NCBI GenBank assembly: GCA_049965935.1
Contig: JBMFVP010000005.1
Span: 1 to 52,072 of the forward strand
Direction of reading: 5' to 3'
DNA length: 52,072 bases
Source: Thermocladium sp049965935
GTDB lineage: Archaea; Thermoproteota; Thermoprotei; Thermoproteales; Thermocladiaceae
Made by a program: the position numbers and the translations under genes. The notes under the pieces are model-generated. The model was not told the DNA's origin. It saw only the letters and a list, made by a program, of their open reading frames with translations, and did no database searches. This document shows, piece by piece, positions 8,286 through 16,388 of the stretch. Every line of letters begins with the position of its first letter. Positions within the stretch are counted from its first letter, which is position 1.

Positions 8286-8786
8286 ATGGGTTTGCTCCTG
8301 GTTTATACCGGAAATGGGAAAGGCAAGACAACGGCAGCCCTCGGCTTAGTGCTTAGGGCGAGCGGGCATGGGCTTAAATCAATAATAGCACACTTAATGA
8401 AAACGCCATACTATAGATCTAGCATGGTTGGGGAACGAGAAGCAATAGCAACTCGACTCGGCGATCTTGTGGAGGAATATTTCATGGATCCACTTGTACT
8501 GAGAAATCCACGATCAGTACTTCACCATGCAATCCAAAGAAGCATAGAGGTGAAGCCCTTCCTATTGGTGCTTGATGAGGCCAATAATTCGATAAAGAAT
8601 GGCTTGCTCTCAACAAGCGAGTTGCTGGAGGCATTAAATTCAGTTCCTAATGAAACCAACATAGTGGTGACCGGCCGAGGCGCACCGCAAGAATTACTTG
8701 ATAAGGCTGACCTAGTTACTGAAATGCGCGAGGTAAAGCATTACTATGATAAGGGATTCGTGGGAATAATGGGACTTGAGTGGTGA
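8286..8786 (+). CDS. cobO: Corrinoid adenosyltransferase, CobA/CobO type
   Basis: A 166-residue P-loop protein of the BtuR/CobO/CobA family, which adenosylates cob(I)alamin or cobyrinic acid a,c-diamide to make adenosylcobalamin. The Walker A motif is YTGNGKGKTTAALG (residues 7-20), the Walker B-like segment is LLVLDEANNSI (about 94-104), and the C-terminal signature TGRGAPQELLDKADLVTEM with EVKHYYDKG (about 126-156) is diagnostic. It is slightly shorter than bacterial CobO (about 190 residues), mainly between Walker A and B. It is probably co-transcribed with the upstream ribbon-helix-helix gene. No other cobalamin genes lie in the window. Confidence 0.9.
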   Translation: MGLLLVYTGNGKGKTTAALGLVLRASGHGLKSIIAHLMKTPYYRSSMVGEREAIATRLGDLVEEYFMDPLVLRNPRSVLHHAIQRSIEVKPFLLVLDEANNSIKNGLLSTSELLEALNSVPNETNIVVTGRGAPQELLDKADLVTEMREVKHYYDKGFVGIMGLEW

Positions 8787-8787
8787 A

Positions 8788-10056
8788 TTATTCCCCTTGA
8801 ATTAATATTCGCCTAATATCATGGATAATATCGTCAATACGAGCCCTCACCGAGGACTCTGGTGAATTTTTCCCAATTAATTTAAATCCACTTCCGACCT
8901 CAGATACATCAGTACCCTTGGCTGAAGCTAGGAAATCCAGAATGGAGGTTGGCCTCACCACTTCCTTATCGTCAATAACTAGGTACTTAGTTAGTAATCG
9001 TCTCACAATGTATCTATTATGCTTATTGATTCTATTGATTAGGTGCCCCATGCCGAACCTGGATAATGAAGAAGAAATAGCCGCAACATAATTCTCCGTT
9101 AACTTAGCTGACAAGTCCTCTACAGCATCTAGTGATTCAATCATTGACTCCAACATGGTAAGCGCATCCAATCCTCCTTCTACATGAATAATTGGAACCC
9201 CCATGGAATCAGGATGAATTGCCGCCGTAAATGGGGGATGCCCAAGCCGTATGCCAAGCAATCTTTGAACCTCCTCAGATGCAACTGAGCTTAATGCTGG
9301 CCCAGTCTCGAAAATTATAGCCAATGTAGCATCGTTGCCAAACCTATTAAAGTATTGCCGATGACCCACGCCCCAATACATGCTGGGAAGAACTGGATCA
9401 CCAAAGTGACGGGCTGTCGCTATAACGAATTCAATGCTTTTCTTAGCCCCCCTAGCCACTATGAAGCGTATTAACTTAGCCAATACATTTATGGCAGAAC
9501 AATTATCATTTAATCGAGGCCATGAATCAAGATGGGTTGATACAACTATCTTATCATCTGTTTCCCCTTGTTTCTCAATTATTAGATTATATGCTAAACC
9601 CTCGGTGATTCTTACCTCTATTTCAGCTTCTAAACTCATTGCTTTATTGCTCCATTCATTAACCACTACTGCCGGTATCGGTGGATAATCATTGCCTTGA
9701 AGCGATAGACCCGTCCCTCGCGATATGAAACCAAAGCCATGACCCCTAAGAATCAACAATTCAGCTCCATTATCAACTGCCTCCTCATACACTGATTTAA
9801 GGCGAAGAGGGTTGTTTGGCAATTCACTCACCATGTATTGCTTAACTCTACCTTGAAGCGAGGGAGACGGAGGAAGCGGCACGGCTTGCATTGGTTTGGA
9901 ACCAGCAATTAATGTGGCCTTACTATAAATAGGCACTGCCACATAAATGGGCTCAAGCATATACGTAAGTTCATGATAATCCAGCTCGGTCAATAGGCTT
10001 GTTATGAGGCTCCTCTCCTCGCTGCTGCCAGGCAATACCGGAAAGGGGCAATCCAC
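8788..10056 (-). CDS. M28 peptidase-like protein with altered active site
   Basis: A 422-residue protein resembling M28-family zinc aminopeptidases with a PA-like insert (ILRGHGFGF region, about residues 95-115). The metal motif is seen as VSTHLDSWPRLNDNCSA (about 172-188), equivalent to HLDS...DN of M28, and a late histidine in VPIIHVEGG (about 288-296). The catalytic EE pair that normally follows is not evident: the corresponding place reads FVIATARHFGD, and the next acidic site is FETGP. The protein may therefore bind metal differently or be a non-peptidase. The start is GTG, supported by a TATA box ATATATATA near 10077-10087, about 27 bases upstream. It converges on cobO with a one-base gap. 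The family call is moderate. Confidence 0.6.
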   Translation of the reverse strand: MDCPFPVLPGSSEERSLITSLLTELDYHELTYMLEPIYVAVPIYSKATLIAGSKPMQAVPLPPSPSLQGRVKQYMVSELPNNPLRLKSVYEEAVDNGAELLILRGHGFGFISRGTGLSLQGNDYPPIPAVVVNEWSNKAMSLEAEIEVRITEGLAYNLIIEKQGETDDKIVVSTHLDSWPRLNDNCSAINVLAKLIRFIVARGAKKSIEFVIATARHFGDPVLPSMYWGVGHRQYFNRFGNDATLAIIFETGPALSSVASEEVQRLLGIRLGHPPFTAAIHPDSMGVPIIHVEGGLDALTMLESMIESLDAVEDLSAKLTENYVAAISSSLSRFGMGHLINRINKHNRYIVRRLLTKYLVIDDKEVVRPTSILDFLASAKGTDVSEVGSGFKLIGKNSPESSVRARIDDIIHDIRRILIQGE

Positions 10057-10087
10057 TTAGGAATATATGGGACCGGGGTATATATAC

Positions 10088-10185
10088 ATGACTAAGTTGA
10101 CCCCTTCTTTGCCTTAATTAACACTGAATTGCAAGATACTTCCGACCCCTTCCTAAAGGATGATGCTTGCTGTTTGTTTTATAAT
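10088..10185 (+). repeat. Dispersed intergenic repeat, copy 2 (right part)
   Basis: The order ACTAAGTTGACC, GCCTTAA, CCCCTTCCTAAAGGATGATG, TTGCTGTTTGTTTTA matches the right two thirds of the copy at 33841-33990 (CCTAAGAATTGATC, GCCTTAA, CCCCAGCCTAAAAGGTGAG, TTGCTGCTTGTTTTTA). The distance from the first block to the CCTAAAGG block is 61 bases here and 57 there. The left end would run into the promoter of the M28-like gene and is missing. Confidence 0.5.
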
Positions 10186-10318
10186 CGTGCTCAGGCTTAG
10201 AACTAGTCCGGAGAGCTGGAATTTGATTTACCAAAGTTAATTTAACTTTTTAGATACCACACCGACTTGGAGGATAACCGCTTTAATTTATTTAAAAAGC
10301 CCTCCGTGCTGCGGATGC

Positions 10319-11002
10319 ATGCTCACTGCAGAGCTGTGGGCATCAATAAAGGATGTATATAATAGTATAATTAATCATCCATTCATTAGGGGCCTCGTCG
10401 ACGGATCCTTAGAGGAGGATAAGTTTAGGTTTTATATTGTGCAAGATCACTTGTATTTACGGGAATTCAGTAGGGCCGTCGCATTGGCTTCCGCGAAGGC
10501 ACGGAATGAGAAGGAGCAATCATTATTCGCCTCGCATATAACGGATGCATTAAATGTGGAGAGAAACTTGCATGGGAAATATTTATCGCTTTGGGGAATA
10601 GAAATAGATAAATATGAAATGTCTCCAACCAATTTAGCATATACTTCATATCTATTGAGCACAGCATATTCACGGCCTTACCATGAAGTCTTGGCAGCCC
10701 TCCTTCCTTGTTACTGGATATATATGGAGGTCGGTAAGGAGTTGATGAAGTATGGATCACCAAACAAGTTATATAATGAATGGATACACACGTATGGCGG
10801 CGATGCCTACGAGGCAGGCGTTAGAGCTGTGCTCAATATAGTGGATTCCATGGAATTAACCAAAGAAGAAAAGAGCAACGCGATAATCAAATTTAGGATT
10901 GCATCTATTTATGAGTATATGTTTTGGGACTCAGCATATAGAATGGAGCAATTCAGTTTTAATCCATGGTTAATCACCCAACAATATGCTGAACAAAAAT
11001 AA
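10319..11002 (+). CDS. tenA: TenA family aminopyrimidine aminohydrolase (thiaminase II)
   Basis: A 227-residue helical TenA/THI-4 protein. TenA hydrolyses aminomethyl-pyrimidine breakdown products of thiamin to hydroxymethylpyrimidine for salvage. The aspartate of the substrate pocket is in FYIVQDHLYLREFSR (D43). The catalytic cysteine is in LLPCYWIYMEVGKEL (C131), which places it in the cysteine-bearing TenA_C class. The C-terminal glutamates are in IYEYMFWDSAYRMEQFSF (E199, E210). Length is typical. A TATA box TTTATTTAAAAAG at about 10285-10297 gives a leaderless ATG at 10319. No other thiamin genes are nearby, so it is probably a stand-alone salvage function. Confidence 0.92.
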   Translation: MLTAELWASIKDVYNSIINHPFIRGLVDGSLEEDKFRFYIVQDHLYLREFSRAVALASAKARNEKEQSLFASHITDALNVERNLHGKYLSLWGIEIDKYEMSPTNLAYTSYLLSTAYSRPYHEVLAALLPCYWIYMEVGKELMKYGSPNKLYNEWIHTYGGDAYEAGVRAVLNIVDSMELTKEEKSNAIIKFRIASIYEYMFWDSAYRMEQFSFNPWLITQQYAEQK

Positions 11003-11087
11003 TCTACTAATGAAACATCAATAAGACTAGGGATTATAAGTAACATTAATTAGGAATATTTAAAAATATAATCAATGCTTATAATTA

Positions 11088-11372
11088 ATGCCTAGATATG
11101 AAGAATTAAAGGACATAGATAAACGTGTTGCTGATCTCAGCAGAGCTAGGCAAAGTCTTATTGAGGAGCTGGAGGCAATTATGTTCTATGATGAGAGAAT
11201 AAGCGCGACAAGCGATGAATCGTTAAGGGAAGTATTAAAACATAATAGAGATGACGAGAAAGAACATGCTGCTTTATTGATAGAGTGGTTGCGAAGAAAC
11301 GATCCTGAGTTTAATAAGGAGCTAGGCGAGAAAATATTCTCTAAAAAGCCATTATCTGAGCTAGGCGATTAA
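11088..11372 (+). CDS. Encapsulated-ferritin (EncFtn)-like protein, stand-alone
   Basis: A 94-residue, two-helix ferritin-like protein. The signature is the segment DDEKEHAALLIEWLRRNDPE (residues 55-74), with the ExxH pair E57/H60, and an upstream helix with E26, E27 and E29 preceding MFYDERI. This matches encapsulated ferritins, which form a ferroxidase site by dimerisation and oxidise Fe(II), normally inside an encapsulin shell. No encapsulin gene is in the window, and the C-terminus (KPLSELGD) shows no recognisable encapsulin-targeting peptide. A TATA box TATTTAAAAAT at about 11056-11067 gives a leaderless ATG. It sits between tenA and an MFS exporter. The family call rests on the DEKEHAALLIEWLRR pattern. 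Confidence 0.85.
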   Translation: MPRYEELKDIDKRVADLSRARQSLIEELEAIMFYDERISATSDESLREVLKHNRDDEKEHAALLIEWLRRNDPEFNKELGEKIFSKKPLSELGD

Positions 11373-11509
11373 AATATCAGAACTACTGGTCCACACTATT
11401 TCATAAAAGCAAGACAGAGCTGCTGATTCTCTTCCTTAACTTGGGGGGCTTGCCATTCTCCGTCAGTTAACGGCTTAAGCTTTATTAAGCTAAATACGAT
11501 GAAGATTAA

Positions 11510-12970
11510 ATGGACAGGGTTACCATAGTTACCTTCGTCGTGGTTTTAGGCACAATGATGGCTGCAATAGACTCCACGATAGTTATACTGGCACTGCCGA
11601 CAATGGTTCAATCTCTTCACTCTAACTTGCTTACTATAATGTGGGTAATACTTGTTTATCTATTAGTAACAGCAGTACTAACGACTCAGTTGGGGAGACT
11701 GGGGGATAATTATGGTAGATCAAGGATATATAATATAGGCTTTGTTGTTTTTACCGTGGGCTCCGCTATGTGTGGCGCTGCCCCCAGTGATTTATTCCTA
11801 ATAGTATCCAGGGGCATTCAAGCCCTCGGCGCAGCAATGCTGCAGGCAAATAGTGGTGCAATAATAGCCGATCATTATCCGCCAAATAAGAGGGGGAAAG
11901 CTTATGGCTATACATCAGTTGGGTGGAACATAGGGGCAATTCTCGGAATAGTGTTAGGCGGCATAATAACCACGTTCATTGGATGGAGGTTCATATTCTA
12001 CATAAATGTCCCCATAGGTATAGTAGCCGTGGTTATTGGTCTTCGAGAAATCAAGGACTATAATATAGTTAGGAGGAGATTTGATATTATTGGTACTGTA
12101 CTATTAGCCGCGGCATTAACATTGACTACGCTTGGCGCAGCCGAGGTGGCCGGGACAGGCCTAACCACCGGCGACTCATCTTTATTGATCATGGGATTAG
12201 TTCTATTAGTTCCCTTCATTCTTTGGGAAAGACATATTGAGCACCCGCTAATAGATTTCAGAGTGTTCAGGAATAGAATTCTTGCTGCATCAATGCTTGC
12301 GGCATTTCTTCAAAGCGCTGGATACTTGTCCACGGCTTTCATACTCATAATGTATCTCCAAGGAATAAGGGGTCTCTCTCCCTTTTCTGCTTCTCTACTC
12401 TTAGTACCAGGCTACGTTTTGGCTAGTTTGCTGGGTCCCTGGGCTGGGCGATTAAGCGATAAAATTGGAGCTAGGTGGCCAGCTACGCTTGGCATTGGAT
12501 TAATGATGGCCGCGGCAGCTGCTTATTCCATTCTCTCATTAAATACGCCACTTTATTATATAATTATCGCATCAATTATTGGGGGAGTGGGATCAGCCTT
12601 CTTCTTTCCTGCAAATAACAGCGCAGTGATGGCTAATGCCAAAAGTGAGTTCTATGGCGGGGCATCCGGAATACTTAGGACTTTAGCTAATATAGGGATC
12701 TTGGTGAGCTATGTCTTATCAATAACGATTGCCTCATTAACCGTTCCACGATATGTTGCTTTCCAAGTGTTCCTAGGCACATCTAATTTAGTGGGCGGCA
12801 TCACCACGAGTTTTCTAGAAGGACTTCATTCTGCATTCTTAGCATCAATGGGAATACTTGCCATAGCTATGATTCTATCGGCAATGCGAGGACAAGAAGC
12901 TAGAAGCCATTTAATTGCTGGCGTTGATAAGGGCGTCGAGAAGCCATTTGCCGGCCCACCAAACCGCTAA
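11510..12970 (+). CDS. MFS multidrug exporter, DHA2 (14-TM) family
   Basis: A 486-residue integral membrane protein with about 14 predicted transmembrane segments, as in the DHA2 (EmrB/QacA) drug:proton antiporters. It has the TM1 motif AAIDSTIVILALPTM (about residues 18-32), motif A in loop 2-3 (GRLGDNYGRSRIY, about 62-74), and antiporter motif C in TM5 (WNIGAILGIVLGG, about 139-151). A TATA-like TTTATTAAG at 11479-11487 is about 27 bases before the ATG. The substrate is unknown. No adjacent regulator is seen. Confidence 0.9.
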   Translation: MDRVTIVTFVVVLGTMMAAIDSTIVILALPTMVQSLHSNLLTIMWVILVYLLVTAVLTTQLGRLGDNYGRSRIYNIGFVVFTVGSAMCGAAPSDLFLIVSRGIQALGAAMLQANSGAIIADHYPPNKRGKAYGYTSVGWNIGAILGIVLGGIITTFIGWRFIFYINVPIGIVAVVIGLREIKDYNIVRRRFDIIGTVLLAAALTLTTLGAAEVAGTGLTTGDSSLLIMGLVLLVPFILWERHIEHPLIDFRVFRNRILAASMLAAFLQSAGYLSTAFILIMYLQGIRGLSPFSASLLLVPGYVLASLLGPWAGRLSDKIGARWPATLGIGLMMAAAAAYSILSLNTPLYYIIIASIIGGVGSAFFFPANNSAVMANAKSEFYGGASGILRTLANIGILVSYVLSITIASLTVPRYVAFQVFLGTSNLVGGITTSFLEGLHSAFLASMGILAIAMILSAMRGQEARSHLIAGVDKGVEKPFAGPPNR

Positions 12971-13086
12971 CCGCTTTCTCCACTAATAACTCCTTGCAAT
13001 AATGGAGTCAATAAAAAGAGGGGGCCAGGGCTGCCTTCGTTGAGGGAACATTTATAAGCATGTTTATTGAGTAGCTTGAGGGTTCC

Positions 13087-14013
13087 TTGGGTAACTGGTA
13101 TGGACGAGACGTGATCTCGGTTCTTGAATGGAACCGAGAAGACTTAATGGACCTCTTTCAAGAGGCCCAGGAAATGGAGAAGTATGCGAAATCAACTCTT
13201 CATATACTTGATGGAAAAGTCATGGGGGTGGCTTTCTTTGAGCCCAGCACTAGGACTCGATTAAGCTTTGAAACGGCAATGCTACGGCTTGGTGGGCGAT
13301 TCATCGAATTAGGCGGGACCGAGGCGTCATCATTAGCTAAGGGAGAGAATTTAGCTGATACTGTGCGGATGCTGGATTCATACTCTAATATAATAGTGAT
13401 TAGGCATGAATTAGAGGGAGCAGCAAAGTTCGCTGCTGAAGTGGCTGATTCACCTGTTATAAATGCTGGAGATGGGGCACAGAACCACCCAACCCAGGCG
13501 ATGCTAGATGTATACACTATGTGGAGAGAATTCGGTAGGATTGATGGATTAAGCATTGGGCTCTTAGGCGACTTACGATATGCTAGAGTTATTAATTCAC
13601 TTGTTCAATTATTATCGTTATTTAATGTTAAGATCCACCTAGTGTCACCGCCTAGCTTAAGACCTAGGAATGAATTAATGGATTTCATAAATGAGAGAGG
13701 GATCAAGTACGCATATGCGGAGGATTTAAATGAAGTTATAAGCGATTTGGATGTAATTTACGTGGTCAGGATACAAAAGGAGAGAATACCAGATCCAATT
13801 GAATATGAGAAAGTTAAGGGAAGCTTCAAACTAACTGTGGATATTTTGAAGAACGCGAAAAATGAACTAATAATTCTACATCCGCTTCCCAGAATTGATG
13901 AAGTTGATTTCGCCGTGGATTATACAAAGCATGCCAGGTACTTTAGGCAAGCTGCACTGGGTGTTCCCTTGAGGATGGCTTTAATCAAATTGGTGCTAGG
14001 TGATGTGGAGTGA
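13087..14013 (+). CDS. pyrB: Aspartate carbamoyltransferase catalytic subunit
   Basis: The 308-residue catalytic chain that makes N-carbamoyl-aspartate from carbamoyl phosphate and aspartate. The carbamoyl-phosphate loop FEPSTRTRLSFETAM is at residues 51-65, the 80s-loop equivalent is SSLAKGENLADTVRML, and the HPTQAMLD and HPLPRIDE motifs are present. Translation starts at TTG (13087), because no in-frame ATG or GTG gives the conserved N-terminus; a TATA box TTTATAAGC at 13051-13059 is about 31 bases upstream. A strong 9-bp hairpin lies in the first codons (13115-13139). The stop overlaps the start of pyrI (GTGA), so the two subunits are translationally coupled. Confidence 0.96.
   Translation: MGNWYGRDVISVLEWNREDLMDLFQEAQEMEKYAKSTLHILDGKVMGVAFFEPSTRTRLSFETAMLRLGGRFIELGGTEASSLAKGENLADTVRMLDSYSNIIVIRHELEGAAKFAAEVADSPVINAGDGAQNHPTQAMLDVYTMWREFGRIDGLSIGLLGDLRYARVINSLVQLLSLFNVKIHLVSPPSLRPRNELMDFINERGIKYAYAEDLNEVISDLDVIYVVRIQKERIPDPIEYEKVKGSFKLTVDILKNAKNELIILHPLPRIDEVDFAVDYTKHARYFRQAALGVPLRMALIKLVLGDVE
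13115..13139 (+). promoter_or_regulatory. Hairpin in the early pyrB message
   Basis: TCTCGGTTC and GAACCGAGA form a perfect 9-bp stem with a 7-base loop, starting 28 bases into the coding sequence of a probably near-leaderless transcript that begins with TTG. It could affect initiation of the pyr message. It also encodes protein (VLEWNRE), so chance codon content remains possible. Confidence 0.35.
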
Positions 14014-14480
14014 GCAAGGAATTGATAATCAGTAAGATAAGAAATGGAATAGTAATCGATCACATACCTGCCGGGCGAGCCCTAATTATACTCAAGATTC
14101 TCAGGTTAACTGGGACAGAGGGCCGAATTGCGCTTGTCATGAACGTGGACAGCAGCAAGCTAGGGAGAAAAGATATTATTAAGATAGAGGGAAAGAACCT
14201 CAGTCAAGATGAGCTAAACATGATAGCGATAATCGCTCCAACAGCCACAGTAAACATAGTTAATGAGTATGAAGTGAAGCAGAAATTCAAAGTTGAGCTT
14301 CCAACAAAGATAAGGAGCATAATTAAATGCAAGAACCCCAAATGTATAACTAATAAAACGAGGGAGCCGGTGACCCCATCCTTCACGGTAATCAAGGAGA
14401 ACCCAGCTACATTGAAGTGCGATTATTGTGGAACCTATAACTCGCTTAAGGATGTCGAATCACAGTTGGTGATAAAATAA
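14010..14480 (+). CDS. pyrI: Aspartate carbamoyltransferase regulatory subunit
   Basis: A 156-residue regulatory chain of aspartate carbamoyltransferase, which binds nucleotide effectors (CTP, ATP) and holds catalytic trimers together. The N-terminal allosteric domain starts VIDHIPAGRALIILKIL. The C-terminal zinc domain has two cysteine pairs, IKCKNPKCIT (about residues 109-118) and LKCDYCGTYNS (about 134-144). It begins with GTG inside the pyrB stop (4-base overlap) and its last base is shared with the ATG of pyrE. The enzyme is therefore probably of the allosteric holoenzyme type. Confidence 0.95.
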   Translation: MSKELIISKIRNGIVIDHIPAGRALIILKILRLTGTEGRIALVMNVDSSKLGRKDIIKIEGKNLSQDELNMIAIIAPTATVNIVNEYEVKQKFKVELPTKIRSIIKCKNPKCITNKTREPVTPSFTVIKENPATLKCDYCGTYNSLKDVESQLVIK

Positions 14481-15007
14481 TGAATAGAAAAGAATTAATA
14501 AAGCTATTGAAGGAGTATGGCATAATTCAGTTCGGCAAATTCAAGTTAAGCAGCGGAAAAGAGAGCGATTATTATATTGACATGAGGAGAGCACTATCGA
14601 TACCGGTAATCTACAAGGAGGTAATTGAAGCAATGTCGCAACTAGTCTCCAACATTGACCTAGTGGCCGGCATAGAGAGCGGTGGAGTGCCGTGGGCAGC
14701 CATGTTAGCATATAAATTGGGCATAGGCATGATATATGTGAGAAAGCAACCAAAGGAGCATGGTACCTCAAGATTCGTGGAGGGCATATATACAGGCAAT
14801 CAACGTGTCCTCATAATAGATGATGTGATGACCACGGGCTCATCATTAATTAGAGGCATAGAACTAATAGAGGCGGCTGGATTACGAGCGGTCCAAGCAA
14901 TGGTAATAGTAGATAGAAGCGGTGGAGGCATTGACTTGAAAGTCCCGCTTCAATACGTGCTTAGAGCTGAGGAGATATTAGATGAACTTAATAGAATTAA
15001 TCAATAA
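14480..15007 (+). CDS. pyrE: Orotate phosphoribosyltransferase
   Basis: A 175-residue type I phosphoribosyltransferase converting orotate and PRPP to OMP. The N-terminus FGKFKLSSGKESDYYIDMR (about residues 17-35) is the orotate-binding signature of PyrE. The PRPP-binding loop is VLIIDDVMTTGSS (about 111-123), and GIESGGVPWAAMLAYKLG is the pyrophosphate loop region. The start overlaps the pyrI stop by one base (TAATG). Its 3' end overlaps pyrD by 26 bases, a tight polycistronic arrangement. Confidence 0.95.
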   Translation: MNRKELIKLLKEYGIIQFGKFKLSSGKESDYYIDMRRALSIPVIYKEVIEAMSQLVSNIDLVAGIESGGVPWAAMLAYKLGIGMIYVRKQPKEHGTSRFVEGIYTGNQRVLIIDDVMTTGSSLIRGIELIEAAGLRAVQAMVIVDRSGGGIDLKVPLQYVLRAEEILDELNRINQ

Positions 15008-15950
15008 CCTACCGCCTGAGGCTACATATGAGACATCCCACGCATTAATGCGGCTATCCCTATTGAGTCGGGCAGTGAAAATGCTTGGACCAAAAACCTA
15101 TGCTCCATACGAGTTTCAGGGCAAGACGCTGGATGGATTGCTTGGAATTGGGGCTGGTATAGATAAGGATGGATTATTGATGGACCTTGCCGCAGTAATG
15201 CCGATTGGATTCCACGTTATTGGTTCAGTTACACCTCAACCTAGACCCGGTAACCCGCGTCCACGATTCATTAAGTATCCGGCAAAGCGAGCAATGATTA
15301 ATGCAATGGGGTTACCCTCCCGGGGCGCTGGTTTTGTTCTGGATCTAGTTAGAAGAAAGTGCCCTTCATGGCCTAAATCAAAGCTACTGATTATTAGTGC
15401 CGCTGGCTTCACGGTTGATGATGTTATTAAGGTAGCTACGGCAGCCTCAGAAGTTAGATGTGTGGATTATGTTGAGGTCAATATAAGTAGCCCCACTTAT
15501 AGGGGTCAATGGCTAGAGGGAGGACTTGAGGAGTTACTTAAGAGAATCCGCAAGCTGGATACACAAGTGATAATCAAGGTGCCGCTTCTAAGTGATGTTC
15601 AAGCCGAGCTGAGACTAATTAAATTGCTTTCCGAAGCCAAACTTGGCTTAACAATAGCTAACACCCTTCCCGTACAGGCGCCGCTTTCAAGGGGCTACGG
15701 CGGATTAAGTGGTGCACCAATAAATCCGCTGGTGCTGCGATTATTACGGTTGGCTAGGCAGTTATCGCGTGACGTACCCATAATAGGCATTGGGGGATTC
15801 ATGACGGGCGAGTCTGTTATAGAGGGGCTACGCATGGGTGCTGACTTAATTGGGATAGTTACTGCATTTGCATTAGAGGGGCCTCTAGCCATTTACAGAA
15901 TATTAAGGCAACTAAATTACTTAGTGGGGAACCTTCATTCCTTATCTTGA
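14982..15950 (+). CDS. pyrD: Dihydroorotate dehydrogenase, class 2-like
   Basis: A 322-residue FMN-dependent dihydroorotate dehydrogenase, oxidising dihydroorotate to orotate. Motifs are GIGAGIDKDGLLMD (FMN phosphate/ring), the class 2-type GSVTPQPRPGNPRPR followed by NAMGLPSRG, and the active-site segment VNISSPTYRG, where the base position is serine as in membrane-associated class 2 enzymes rather than the cysteine of class 1. The C-terminal GIGGFMTGESVIEGLRMGAD binds FMN phosphate. It lacks an obvious N-terminal membrane helix. The start overlaps pyrE by 26 bases and the 3' end overlaps a convergent gene by 16 bases. Confidence 0.93.
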   Translation: MNLIELINNLPPEATYETSHALMRLSLLSRAVKMLGPKTYAPYEFQGKTLDGLLGIGAGIDKDGLLMDLAAVMPIGFHVIGSVTPQPRPGNPRPRFIKYPAKRAMINAMGLPSRGAGFVLDLVRRKCPSWPKSKLLIISAAGFTVDDVIKVATAASEVRCVDYVEVNISSPTYRGQWLEGGLEELLKRIRKLDTQVIIKVPLLSDVQAELRLIKLLSEAKLGLTIANTLPVQAPLSRGYGGLSGAPINPLVLRLLRLARQLSRDVPIIGIGGFMTGESVIEGLRMGADLIGIVTAFALEGPLAIYRILRQLNYLVGNLHSLS

Positions 15951-16300
15951 TACAGGAATGCTGCCTCATCCATTAGTTCCTCTAACTCCATATGGCCATA
16001 CCTCGATAGTACATCATCTACAATTGATTTAACTCTTCCAAGCAACCAACCACAATCGAGGGGGGCCTCACTTATTAATGCAATCGATGAACCATTAACC
16101 TTAACTAAACCCATTCTAGTCATTTCCTCGACCGCATCGATAAACTCTGAACTTATGGGGAGATCGCCCTCCATGCTCCAGTTAAAGGCATCAAAACTAC
16201 CTAAATTATCGACAATGAAGCATAAAGCCCCTAATCTATCTAGATTACTGGCTTTAAGAGCCTTAAGCAGCATGGCTACGATGCATTGCCTAATATTCAT
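15935..16300 (-). CDS. Unknown protein, possibly winged-helix-like
   Basis: A 121-residue protein not recognised with confidence. The pattern LDRLGALCFIVDNLGSF, then ISSEFIDAVEEMTRMGLV and a short strand vaguely recalls YwgA/Panacea-type helical domains, where a helix pair precedes a recognition-like helix and a turn to a strand. The resemblance is weak. The gene converges on pyrD with a 16-base overlap. The ATG at 16300 is the only good start. Confidence 0.55.
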   Translation of the reverse strand: MNIRQCIVAMLLKALKASNLDRLGALCFIVDNLGSFDAFNWSMEGDLPISSEFIDAVEEMTRMGLVKVNGSSIALISEAPLDCGWLLGRVKSIVDDVLSRYGHMELEELMDEAAFLYQDKE

Positions 16301-16388
16301 TGAGGTAACTGAGCTCTAGGCATTAAAAATGTTACCTTGCCGAGATCGATTATTAAATAATTAAAGAAAAATCTATAGCTAATATAAT

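Noticed and set aside
10057..10318. TPP riboswitch before tenA
   Set aside because: No match to the conserved THI-box core, and the tenA TATA is only about 25 bases before its ATG, leaving no leader.
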